This document shows positions 8,668-15,995 of a stretch of 64,000 nucleotides of DNA, piece after piece. Position 1 is the stretch's first letter. The number at the start of each line of letters is the position of its first letter. A program made the position numbers and the translations under genes. This stretch comes from Streptomyces lomondensis (GTDB lineage Bacteria > Actinomycetota > Actinomycetes > Streptomycetales > Streptomycetaceae). The stretch lies in NCBI RefSeq assembly GCF_014651035.1, contig NZ_BMWC01000005.1, positions 248,001 through 312,000 of the forward strand, in the 5' to 3' direction. The notes beneath the pieces are model-generated. The model was not told where the DNA came from and ran no database searches. It saw only the letters and a list, made by a program, of their open reading frames with translations.

Positions 8668-10008
8668 GTGACGACACTCCATCAACCTCCCGTGGCGGCC
8701 CGCCCCGGCGTGCGCCCCACAGTGGTGGGCCGCACCGGCCTGTACGCGGTGCTGCTCGCCAACGTGGCCGTGGTGACCGTCTTCTTCGTCCAGGCCGGTT
8801 TCGCCTCGAACACGCTGATCGTGCTGGGCCGGCTGACCGGGCTGTTCGGGGCGCTGCTCATGGCGTTCCAGCTGCTGCTGGTGGCCCGGCTGCCGTGGTT
8901 CGACCGGCGGATCGGCATGGACCGGCTGACGTCCTGGCACCGCTGGACCGGCTTCTCGGTGCTGTGGCTGCTGCTGGCGCACGCCGTGTTCATCGTCTTC
9001 GGCTACGCCCAGGCCTCGTCGCTGGACCCGGTGAACCAGCTGGTGGACCTCGCCGAGACGGTCGAGGGCGTGCTGCGCGCGATCGTCGCGCTGGCGATCC
9101 TCATCGTGGTCGGCGTGGTCTCGGCCCGCTACGCCCGGCGCCGGCTGGCCTACGAGACCTGGCACTTCATCCACCTGTACACCTACGTGGCGGTGGTGCT
9201 GGCGTTCACGCACCAGGTCGCGGCGGGGACGACGTTCGCCTCGTCGGCCGCGGCGGCGGCGTACTGGTACGGCGTGTGGGGCGTGGCGCTCGCCTCGGTG
9301 TTCATCGGCCGGCTGGTGCTGCCGCTGTGGCGGAACTGGCGCCACCAGCTCCGCGTGACGGCGGTCGTCCCGGAGAACGACAACGTGGTCTCGGTCTACG
9401 TCACGGGCCGCGACCTGGACCGGCTGCCCGCGCGGGCCGGGCAGTTCTTCCTGTGGCGGTTCCTGACGAAGGACCGCTGGTGGCAGGCGAACCCGTTCTC
9501 CCTGTCCGCCGCCCCCGACGGCCGTACGCTCCGGCTCACCGCCAAGCGGGCCGGTGACGGCAGCGCGGCCCTGCGGCACCTGAAGGTCGGCACGCGCGTC
9601 TTCGCCGAGGGCCCCTACGGCGCCTTCACCACCCTGCACCGCACCCGCCCGGACGCCCTGCTCATCGCCGGCGGCGTCGGTGTCACGCCGATCCGGGCGC
9701 TGCTGGAGGAACTGAGCGGCCACACGGTCGTGATCTACCGGGTCGCCACGGACCAGGACGCGGTCCTCTACGACGAACTGCGCGATCTCGCGGCCGCCAA
9801 GGGCGCCGAACTGCACCTGGTCACGGGCCCGGCCGTGCCCGACCGGCTGGCGCCGCGGGAGCTGGCGCGGCTGGTGCCGGACATCACCGGCCGGGACGTC
9901 TACCTGTGCGGCCCGCCGCCGATGATGAACGCGGTGCTCGGCAGCCTGCGCGAGCTGGGCGTGCCCAAGCCGCAGATCCACTTCGAACGCTTCAGCCTGG
10001 CCGGATGA
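8668..10008 (+). CDS. Ferric-reductase-like transmembrane flavoprotein (FRD plus FAD/NAD domains)
   Basis: A 446-residue membrane oxidoreductase. Residues 1-210 carry about six membrane helices with conserved histidines (SWHRWTGF, LAHAVF, WHFIHLY, FTHQ) suited to binding heme b. Then comes a ferredoxin-reductase fold with FAD loop NPFSLSAA, NAD(P)-binding IAGGVGVTPIRALL and the CGPPPMM loop near the C terminus. It would pass electrons from cytosolic NAD(P)H across the membrane. GTG at 8668 is chosen because AAGGAG is nine bases upstream. First gene of a three-gene operon with an FMN-binding protein and ApbE, so the likely acceptor is the covalent-flavin protein that follows. Confidence 0.9.
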   Translation: MTTLHQPPVAARPGVRPTVVGRTGLYAVLLANVAVVTVFFVQAGFASNTLIVLGRLTGLFGALLMAFQLLLVARLPWFDRRIGMDRLTSWHRWTGFSVLWLLLAHAVFIVFGYAQASSLDPVNQLVDLAETVEGVLRAIVALAILIVVGVVSARYARRRLAYETWHFIHLYTYVAVVLAFTHQVAAGTTFASSAAAAAYWYGVWGVALASVFIGRLVLPLWRNWRHQLRVTAVVPENDNVVSVYVTGRDLDRLPARAGQFFLWRFLTKDRWWQANPFSLSAAPDGRTLRLTAKRAGDGSAALRHLKVGTRVFAEGPYGAFTTLHRTRPDALLIAGGVGVTPIRALLEELSGHTVVIYRVATDQDAVLYDELRDLAAAKGAELHLVTGPAVPDRLAPRELARLVPDITGRDVYLCGPPPMMNAVLGSLRELGVPKPQIHFERFSLAG

Positions 10009-10021
10009 CGAGGAGACTGTC

Positions 10022-10444
10022 GTGAAGCGAGCCATACCCGTCCTCGTCCTCAGCGTCGCGGGCCTCATCCCCGTCTGGCGCTACGCGCCCTCGCACGACA
10101 CCGGGTCGTCCTCGACCGCCACGGAGGCCGCGGCGCCGGCGTCGACACCCTCGGTCTCGTCGTCCGCGGGGTCCGGTGGGACGACGTCCACGGTGGTGTC
10201 GGGGTCCACGATCGACACCGAGAAGGGACCGGTGCAGGTCGAGGTCACCTTCGATGGGGACAAGATCGCCTCCGTGCGGATGCTGCAGCAGCCGAACCAC
10301 CCGCAGACCACGGCCGCCGTGCCGAAGCTGGTCGAGGAGACGCTCCAGGCGCAGAGCGCCGACATCGACACGGTGTCCGGCGCCACGATCACCAGCGACG
10401 GCTACAAGGAGTCGCTCCAGGCCGCCATCGACGCGAAGGGCTGA
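10022..10444 (+). CDS. Exported FMN-binding-domain protein, substrate of ApbE
   Basis: A 140-residue protein with an N-terminal membrane segment (AIPVLVLSVAGLIPVW) and a Ser/Ala-rich linker, followed by a single FMN-binding domain. The motif DTVSGATIT near residues 118-126 matches the ApbE flavinylation consensus (D-x-x-S-G-A-T), with FMN attached to the Thr by a phosphoester. It should sit on the outer face and take electrons from the membrane reductase encoded just upstream. GTG at 10022 has GAGGAG six bases before it. The tight 13-base and 3-base gaps to its neighbours support a single functional unit. Confidence 0.9.
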   Translation: MKRAIPVLVLSVAGLIPVWRYAPSHDTGSSSTATEAAAPASTPSVSSSAGSGGTTSTVVSGSTIDTEKGPVQVEVTFDGDKIASVRMLQQPNHPQTTAAVPKLVEETLQAQSADIDTVSGATITSDGYKESLQAAIDAKG

Positions 10445-10447
10445 CGG

Positions 10448-11176
10448 ATGCGGCGCGTCGAGCACGTCATGGGGTTCCCGGTGTCGGTGCGGATCGACGA
10501 CGAGGGCTTCCCCGAGGCGCCGGTGGACGACCTGTTCGCCTGGCTGCGCGAGGTCGACGCGCGGTTCAGCCCGTTCCGGCCGGACAGCGAGGTGTCACGG
10601 CTGGACCGGGGCGAGGTGCTGTCCCCCGGCCCGGAACTCCGCGAGGTCCTGGACCTGTGCGAGGAGTACCGGATCGCGACCGGGGGCGCCTTCGACGTCC
10701 GCCTGCCCGGCCGGGGCCTCGACCCCTGCGCCGTGGTGAAGGGCTGGTCGGTGCAGAAGGGAGCGGAACTGCTGTCGGCCGCCGGGGCGCGCCGCTTCTG
10801 CCTGAACGCCGGCGGCGACGTGGTCGCCGTCGGCGGCCCCTGGCGCGTGGGCGTACGCCACCCCGAACACGCCGACCGGCTGTGCGCGGTCCTGGACCTC
10901 ACGGACCGGGCCGTCGCGACGTCCGCCCGCTACGAGCGCGGCGACCACATCCTCGACGCCCGCACGGGCCGCCCGGCGACCGGCCTCCTCAGCATGACCG
11001 TCGTCGCCCCGACCCTGACCGAGGCGGACACGGTCGCGACGGCGGCGTTCGCCCTGGGCGCGGAGGGCGTGCGGTGGGCGGCGGCCCGGGAGCACTGCGA
11101 GGTGTTCGCGGTGGACGCGGAGAGGCGGGTCCTGCGGAGCCCGGGGTTCCCGGTGGTGGGGACGGTGGCGGCGTAG
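10448..11176 (+). CDS. apbE: FAD:protein FMN transferase
   Basis: A 242-residue ApbE-family transferase, somewhat shorter than typical (about 300) because it lacks a signal or lipobox. Landmarks: RVEHVMGFPVSV at the N terminus, RFSPFRPDSEVSRL, and GDVVAVGGPWRVGVRHP for the FAD pocket. DHILDARTGRPA and VAPTLTEADTVATAAFALG form the metal/FAD site. It attaches FMN to the Thr of the preceding FMN-binding protein. Absence of a visible export signal suggests it acts in the cytoplasm on its target before export, or is exported with help; this is inference. A strong terminator lies 94 bases downstream. Confidence 0.92.
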   Translation: MRRVEHVMGFPVSVRIDDEGFPEAPVDDLFAWLREVDARFSPFRPDSEVSRLDRGEVLSPGPELREVLDLCEEYRIATGGAFDVRLPGRGLDPCAVVKGWSVQKGAELLSAAGARRFCLNAGGDVVAVGGPWRVGVRHPEHADRLCAVLDLTDRAVATSARYERGDHILDARTGRPATGLLSMTVVAPTLTEADTVATAAFALGAEGVRWAAAREHCEVFAVDAERRVLRSPGFPVVGTVAA

Positions 11177-11269
11177 GCCGTGAGGGCGGTGCGGGGCGCC
11201 GGGGTGAGCACCGGGCCGGGCGGTGGCATGCGTCGGACGGAGGGCGCAGCAAGGCGCCGGTAGTGTGAC

Positions 11270-11291
11270 GCGGTCCGGTCGGCCGGACCGC
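11270..11291 (+). terminator. Rho-independent-type terminator after apbE
   Basis: Perfect nine-base stem GCGGTCCGG / CCGGACCGC with loop TCGG at 11270-11291, followed by CTTTCCT. It ends the reductase operon. The rest of 11177-11468 holds the promoter of the next gene but no gene I can support. Confidence 0.7.
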
Positions 11292-11468
11292 CTTTCCTCG
11301 GCTCCGGGCCCGCCCGGGATCGCGCCGTGTCGTTCTCCCGCCCGCCTCGCTTTTTCTGCCGGACACCGGGCCGTCACACCGGACGGGCACGTTTCCGCCG
11401 TCCCCCTGCCTCGCCCTGCATCCGTCCGCCCTGTCCCCGGGGCGCGACGCGGAAGGACGACGTACGCC

Positions 11469-12476
11469 GTGTCCCAGCTCGAAACGCTCCCCGCCCCGCT
11501 CCCCGCCCCGCCCTGCCCCGCCACCCCGCGCCGCTTCCCCACCGCCGCACGCCTCGTCCGACCGGCCCTGGTCCTGCTCCCGCTGGTGCTGATCGGAGTG
11601 TGGGCCCTGGTCGACCGGGAGGCCGCGTACAAGGGGGTCGCGCGGCTGGCCGCGGCCGACCCCTGGTGGCTGCTCGCCGCGTTGCTGTTCACCTGCCTGA
11701 CCTGGGTGGCCGCCGCCTGTGTCCGGCAGGGCGCCCTTCCGGAGCGGCTGCCGCCCGGGCTGCTGGTGGCCTCGCAGTTCGCCGCCGGCGCCGCGAACCA
11801 GGTGCTGCCCGCGGGCATCGGCGCGCACGCCGTCACCCTGCGCTTCCTCCAGCGCCGCGGCATCCCCCTCCCCCGGGCCACCGCCTCACTCGCCCTGTAC
11901 TCCCTGGTCAAGCCGGTCGCCAGGACCCTGGTGCTGCTGGTGTTCCTGGTGGCGTTCCCGGACGTCCTGCGGCTCGGCGCGCTCGTCCCCGACGACCGCA
12001 CGCTGCTCCTGGCGGCGGGCGGTGCCGTGCTCGCCCTCGCCGCGACCGCCGTGCTCCTGGTGGCCGTACGGGCACTGCGCCGCCCCGTCCTGGGCTTTCT
12101 GCGCACCGCCCTGACCGACGCCCGCGAGCTGCACACCCGCCCCAACCGCGTGCTCGCCCTGTGGGGCGGTGCGGCCGCCACCCCGCTGCTCCAGGGCAGT
12201 GTGATCGCCACGGTCGGCTTCTCGCTCGGTCTGCCGCTGTCCTGGACGCAGGTCATCCTCGCGCTGCTGGTGGCCGGCACCGCGGTCGGGGCCGTGCCCG
12301 CGCCGGGCGGGATCGGCCCCGTGGACGCGGCGCTCGTCTTCACGATGGCCGCGTTCGGGGCGCCCGTGGGCACGGCCACGGCCACCGTCATCGGCTACCG
12401 CGTCCTGACGGTGTGGCTGCCGCTGCTGCCGGGCGCCCTCGTCCTGTCGGCCCTCCTGCACCGCAAGGTGCTCTGA
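11469..12476 (+). CDS. LPG-synthase-like transmembrane protein (UPF0104 family)
   Basis: A 335-residue integral membrane protein with about eight hydrophobic helices. It resembles the flippase-like transmembrane domain of lysylphosphatidylglycerol synthase (COG0392), with landmarks FAAGAANQVLPAGIGAHAVTLRF and VPAPGGIGPVDAALV. No C-terminal GNAT-type synthase domain is present, so it is a stand-alone membrane domain; members are proposed to move lipids or glycolipid intermediates. GTG at 11469 is preceded by AAGGA; an open frame upstream is low complexity and lacks a start context. Convergent with the importer ATPase gene, only three bases apart, leaving no room for a terminator. Confidence 0.82.
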   Translation: MSQLETLPAPLPAPPCPATPRRFPTAARLVRPALVLLPLVLIGVWALVDREAAYKGVARLAAADPWWLLAALLFTCLTWVAAACVRQGALPERLPPGLLVASQFAAGAANQVLPAGIGAHAVTLRFLQRRGIPLPRATASLALYSLVKPVARTLVLLVFLVAFPDVLRLGALVPDDRTLLLAAGGAVLALAATAVLLVAVRALRRPVLGFLRTALTDARELHTRPNRVLALWGGAAATPLLQGSVIATVGFSLGLPLSWTQVILALLVAGTAVGAVPAPGGIGPVDAALVFTMAAFGAPVGTATATVIGYRVLTVWLPLLPGALVLSALLHRKVL

Positions 12477-12479
12477 CGG

Positions 12480-14090
12480 CTACTCGACCCCCGCCGCCGA
12501 CGGGCTGGTGAGCCCCTCCGGCGAACCGAGCAACCGCCTCGTGGGGCCGGCCTCGGCCACCCGGCCCTCGGACATGACGATCAGCTCGTCGGTCCGGTCG
12601 GCGACCAGGCGCAGGTCGTGGCTGACCAGCACCAGGGCCAGGCCGCGCCGGTCCCGCAGCTCCGTCAGCAGGTCCATCACGGCGACGGCCGTCTCCGCGT
12701 CGAGCGCGGAGGTGACCTCGTCGCAGAACAGCACGTCGGGGTCGGCGGCCAGGGCCCGCGCGATGGCGACGCGCTGGCGCTGTCCGCCGGACAGCTCGTG
12801 GGGGTAGCGGTCGGCGGCCGTGGCGGGCAGGCCGACCTGCTCCAGGAGTTCCCGCACCCGGGCGGGCGCCCCCGCGCGGCCGGTCCGGCGGTGCAGCAGG
12901 AGCGGGCGCCGCAGGGCGGCCCCGACCGTGCGGCCCGGGTTGAGCGTGCCGAGCGGGTCCTGCGGCACCAGCTGGAGACGGCGGCGCTGGTCGCGGGAGC
13001 GGCGGGAGGCGCCGGGGGCGAGCGGTGTGCCGTTCAGGCTCACCGTGCCGGCCGTGGGGCGGTGCAGTCCGACGAGGGCGCGCAGCAGGGTCGTCTTGCC
13101 CGAGCCGGAGACCCCGACGACCCCCAGGCTGCTCCCGGCGGCGAGCCCGAGGTCGATGCCGTGGAGCACGGGGACGCGCCGGCCGCGGTGGGTGTGGGCG
13201 GCCTGGAGGCCGGTGGCGGTGAGCAGGGGCGGTGAGCCGGGCGCGGCCGCCTCGTCCACAGCCGGCCGCACGAGCGCCGGCTGCTCCCCGGCAACCGGCC
13301 GGCCGTGGGAACCCTCCCCGGTGTCGGGCACCGCCGAGGACGCCGGTCCGTCGGAAGCCGGGCGGGTGCGTGCGGCCGGCCGGGGGGTCGTGCCCGTCAG
13401 GTCCACGATGTCGTCGGCGAGCCGGGTGACCAGGTCGGTGTCGTGGCAGGACAGGGCGACGGCGATCCGGTGCCGTTCGGCGAGGTGGCGCAGGAGGCCG
13501 GCGATCTCGTCGCGCAGCACGGGGTCGAGTCCGGCGGTGGGCTCGTCGAGGAGCAGGACGGCGGGGCGGCGGGCCAGGGCGCGGGCGAGCGCGACGCGGC
13601 GTTGCTGGCCGCCGGACAGCGCGCCGATCCGGCGGTCCGGCAGCCCGTCGCCGGTGGGCAGCCGCACCTCGTCGAGCTGCCCGAGGATCGCCTCGGGGCT
13701 CGTGTCCGCGGCGACCTCGGCGAGCAGACGGCGCACCTTCATACGGGGATTGAGGGCGGAGCCCGGGTCCTGGGCGACGTAGGCGAGCCGGTCGCGGCGC
13801 AGGGCGCGCAGGGCGGGCGCGGGCAGGGTGAGCGGGTCCTGGCCGAGGACGGTGACGGTGCCCGCGGTGCGCTCGGTGCCCGGGGGCAGCGCACCGGTCA
13901 CGGCCCGCAGCAGTGTCGTCTTGCCGCAGCCGGAGGGACCGACGACGGCGGTGACGCGGCCGGGGGCCAACTCCAGGCCGGCCCCGTCCAGCAGGAGACG
14001 GCCGCCGGGGGCGGAGACGGTCAGCCCGTGGATGCGGACCGCGTGCTCTCCCGGCGCCACGTCACTCTGAGAGGTCCAGTGCTGGTTCAC
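12480..14090 (-). CDS. Fused double ATP-binding subunit of Dpp/Nik/Cnt-type importer
   Basis: A 536-residue fusion of two complete ABC domains. The first (residues about 15-235) has GPSGCGKTTLL, LSGGQQRRVALARALA and LLLDEPTAGLDP. A 60-residue Pro/Ala linker follows. The second (about 300-530) has GVSGSGKTTLL, LSGGQRQRVAIARALA and LFCDEVTSALDAE. In most peptide, nickel or opine-metallophore importers these are two polypeptides (DppD/DppF). GTG at 14090 overlaps the permease stop as GTGA. It is the last gene of the minus-strand operon headed by the binding protein, under the iron box at 17568. Confidence 0.9.
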   Translation of the reverse strand: MNQHWTSQSDVAPGEHAVRIHGLTVSAPGGRLLLDGAGLELAPGRVTAVVGPSGCGKTTLLRAVTGALPPGTERTAGTVTVLGQDPLTLPAPALRALRRDRLAYVAQDPGSALNPRMKVRRLLAEVAADTSPEAILGQLDEVRLPTGDGLPDRRIGALSGGQQRRVALARALARRPAVLLLDEPTAGLDPVLRDEIAGLLRHLAERHRIAVALSCHDTDLVTRLADDIVDLTGTTPRPAARTRPASDGPASSAVPDTGEGSHGRPVAGEQPALVRPAVDEAAAPGSPPLLTATGLQAAHTHRGRRVPVLHGIDLGLAAGSSLGVVGVSGSGKTTLLRALVGLHRPTAGTVSLNGTPLAPGASRRSRDQRRRLQLVPQDPLGTLNPGRTVGAALRRPLLLHRRTGRAGAPARVRELLEQVGLPATAADRYPHELSGGQRQRVAIARALAADPDVLFCDEVTSALDAETAVAVMDLLTELRDRRGLALVLVSHDLRLVADRTDELIVMSEGRVAEAGPTRRLLGSPEGLTSPSAAGVE

Positions 14091-14947
14091 AGCGTGGGCA
14101 CCGCCTTCCGGCCGGTCGCGGGGACGAGGGCGGCGGCCGCGAGGTTGACGCTCATGGCGAGCAGGCCCACGGCGACGCTGGGGGCGAGGACGGCCCAGGG
14201 GTTGAGGAGGATGCCGCCGGAGTTCTCCCGGATCATCAACGCCCAGTCCGCGGCCGGGGGTTGCGGCCCGACCTGGAGGAAACCGGCGGTGGCGACGAGG
14301 TAGACGGCGGCGACGAAGCGCAGCCCGAACAGGGCGAGGAGGGTGGCCCGCAGGTTGGGCAGCACCTCCCGGGCCACCAGGTACCACAGGCGTTCGCCGC
14401 CGACGGACGCCGCCTCCACGTACCCGGAGGCCGCCACGGGCGTCGCCGCGCCGGCCACCAGACGCACCGCGTAGGGCACGCCGAGGACGACCGAGGCGGT
14501 GACGACGGCGAGCCGGCCGCCGTCCGGCCAGGACAGGGTGACGAGGAGGATGCCGAGCACGGCGGGCAGCAGCATCAGCACGTCGCAGGTGCGCTCCACG
14601 ATCCGCCCGACGGCCGGGCGCAGGGCGCTGACCGCGCCGAGGACGGCGGCCAGGGCGGTCACCAGCACGGCCACGAGCAGGGAGGTGACGACGAGTTCGC
14701 GCCCTCCGGCGAGGACCCGGCTGAGGACGTCCCGGCCGAGCTGGTCGCCGCCGAGCGGGGCACCGCCGCCGGGTTCCGTGTAGGGCGCGGTGACGGGGGT
14801 GTCGATGGCGTGCGGGGCGAGCCAGGGACCGGCCAGGGCGAGGGCGGTGAGCAGCAGGGCCGGCAGCACCCGGACGGCGACCCGGAGGCGGGCCCGTCCC
14901 ACCCGCGCGGCCGGGGCCGGCTCGATGGCGTCGACGACCGGGGTCAC
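14087..14947 (-). CDS. Dpp/Nik/Cnt-type ABC permease, DppC-like
   Basis: A 286-residue permease with an N-terminal cytoplasmic tail, TM1 (VLPALLLTALALAGPWLAP), the periplasmic HPLGxDxLGRDVLSR-type motif (here PLGGDQLGRDVLSRVL) diagnostic of DppC/OppC, and four further helices. The EAA loop is EAASVGGERLWYLVAREVLP. GTG at 14947 overlaps the stop of an 18-codon open frame (14944-15000) that itself overlaps the upstream permease stop; see that entry. A start at 15000 is out of frame. Works with the DppB-like subunit below. Confidence 0.88.
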   Translation of the reverse strand: MTPVVDAIEPAPAARVGRARLRVAVRVLPALLLTALALAGPWLAPHAIDTPVTAPYTEPGGGAPLGGDQLGRDVLSRVLAGGRELVVTSLLVAVLVTALAAVLGAVSALRPAVGRIVERTCDVLMLLPAVLGILLVTLSWPDGGRLAVVTASVVLGVPYAVRLVAGAATPVAASGYVEAASVGGERLWYLVAREVLPNLRATLLALFGLRFVAAVYLVATAGFLQVGPQPPAADWALMIRENSGGILLNPWAVLAPSVAVGLLAMSVNLAAAALVPATGRKAVPTL

Positions 14948-15030
14948 GTCCGGCCTCCCGGGACCCGGGCGCGTACGGCACCGGCGGTGTTCGGCGTCAT
15001 GTCCGGCCTCCCGAGGCCCAGGTGCGTACG
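14943..15030 (-). repeat. 35-base imperfect direct duplication creating an 18-codon coupled mini-ORF
   Basis: The segments 14943-14977 and 14996-15030 are near copies (offset 53 bases). Both encode a Gly-Gly-Arg-Thr-stop end on the minus strand: the DppB-like protein ends ASGGRT and the duplicate ends VPGGRT. Between the two permeases lies an 18-codon frame, ATG at 15000 to TGA at 14944 (MTPNTAGAVRARVPGGRT). It overlaps the upstream stop as ATGA and the downstream start as GTGA. It looks like a duplicated gene end that now serves as a translational relay. Whether the peptide has a role is unknown. Confidence 0.6.
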
Positions 15031-15995
15031 AGGTCGGCGAGCAGCAGCACTGCGGTGATCACGGCTCCCGTCACGGCGACGACCCCGGCGATGACCGGGC
15101 TGTCCCGGTCGGCGACCGCGCCGGCGAGGACGGAGCCGATGCCGGGGTAGTTGAAGATGGTCTCCACGACGACCGCGCCGCCGAGCAGCATGCCCGTGGA
15201 GGTGGCGACACCGGCCGCGATGGTGGGCAGGGCGCCGGGCAGCAGGTGGTGGGTGAGGATCCGGCGCCGGGGCAGCCCGTCGAGGACGGCGGTGTCGATG
15301 TGCGGTGCCCGGGCCTCGTCGGCGAGGGCGGCCCGCACGATCCGGGTGTTCCAGCCGATCTGGGGGATGGCCAGGGCCAGCACGGGCAGCACGAGCATCC
15401 GCCAGGAGGCGGGCGAGCCGTCCGAGTCGGTGAGGGTGACCGCGGGCAGCCAGCCGGTCCACTGCGCGAAGACGAGCACGAGGGCCACGGCGACGACGAA
15501 CTCGGGCAGCGCGAGGATGCCGGTGGCGCTCGCCGACACGGCCCGGTCGAGCGGGCCGCCGGGCCGGGCCGCCGCCCAGCAGCCGAGCGCGACGGAGGCG
15601 GCGAGGGTGAGCAGCAGCGCGAGCCCGCCGAGCAGCAGGGTGTTGGGGAACGGCCGGGCGAGCAGGTCGGCGACCTGCTCACCGCGCGCCGAGGTGCCGA
15701 GGTCGCCGGTCGGCAGGCCGGTCATCCAGTCCCAGAACCGTTCCGCCACGGGCCGGTCCAGGCCCAGCAGTCGGCGCCGCTGGGCGAGGTCGGCCGCGCT
15801 CTCCCCGCGTTCGGAGGTGGCGTCGGCGGCGTCCCCCGGCAGCAGCTCCACGGCGGCGAAGACGGCGGCGAGCAGCCCGGCCAGCAGCAGGAGCCGGCGC
15901 ACGAGCACTCCGGCCACGTACAGGGCTGTACGCGCCGGCTGCCGGGAGCCCGCCGCCGGTTCGGGCCGTGCCGTCGGGGTCAGCGTGCCAGCCAT
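14997..15995 (-). CDS. Dpp/Nik/Cnt-type ABC permease, DppB-like
   Basis: A 332-residue permease. TM1 (LVRRLLLLAGLLAAVFAAVELLPG) is followed by the extracytoplasmic LLGLDRPVAERFWDWMTGLPTGDLGTS segment typical of DppB/NikB, then five helices. The EAA loop is HIDTAVLDGLPRRRILTHHLLP. ATG at 15995 lies inside the end of the binding-protein gene (16-base overlap), so translation is coupled. Its product pairs with the DppC-like permease to import a small peptide-like or metallophore substrate. Confidence 0.9.
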   Translation of the reverse strand: MAGTLTPTARPEPAAGSRQPARTALYVAGVLVRRLLLLAGLLAAVFAAVELLPGDAADATSERGESAADLAQRRRLLGLDRPVAERFWDWMTGLPTGDLGTSARGEQVADLLARPFPNTLLLGGLALLLTLAASVALGCWAAARPGGPLDRAVSASATGILALPEFVVAVALVLVFAQWTGWLPAVTLTDSDGSPASWRMLVLPVLALAIPQIGWNTRIVRAALADEARAPHIDTAVLDGLPRRRILTHHLLPGALPTIAAGVATSTGMLLGGAVVVETIFNYPGIGSVLAGAVADRDSPVIAGVVAVTGAVITAVLLLADLVRTWASGGRT

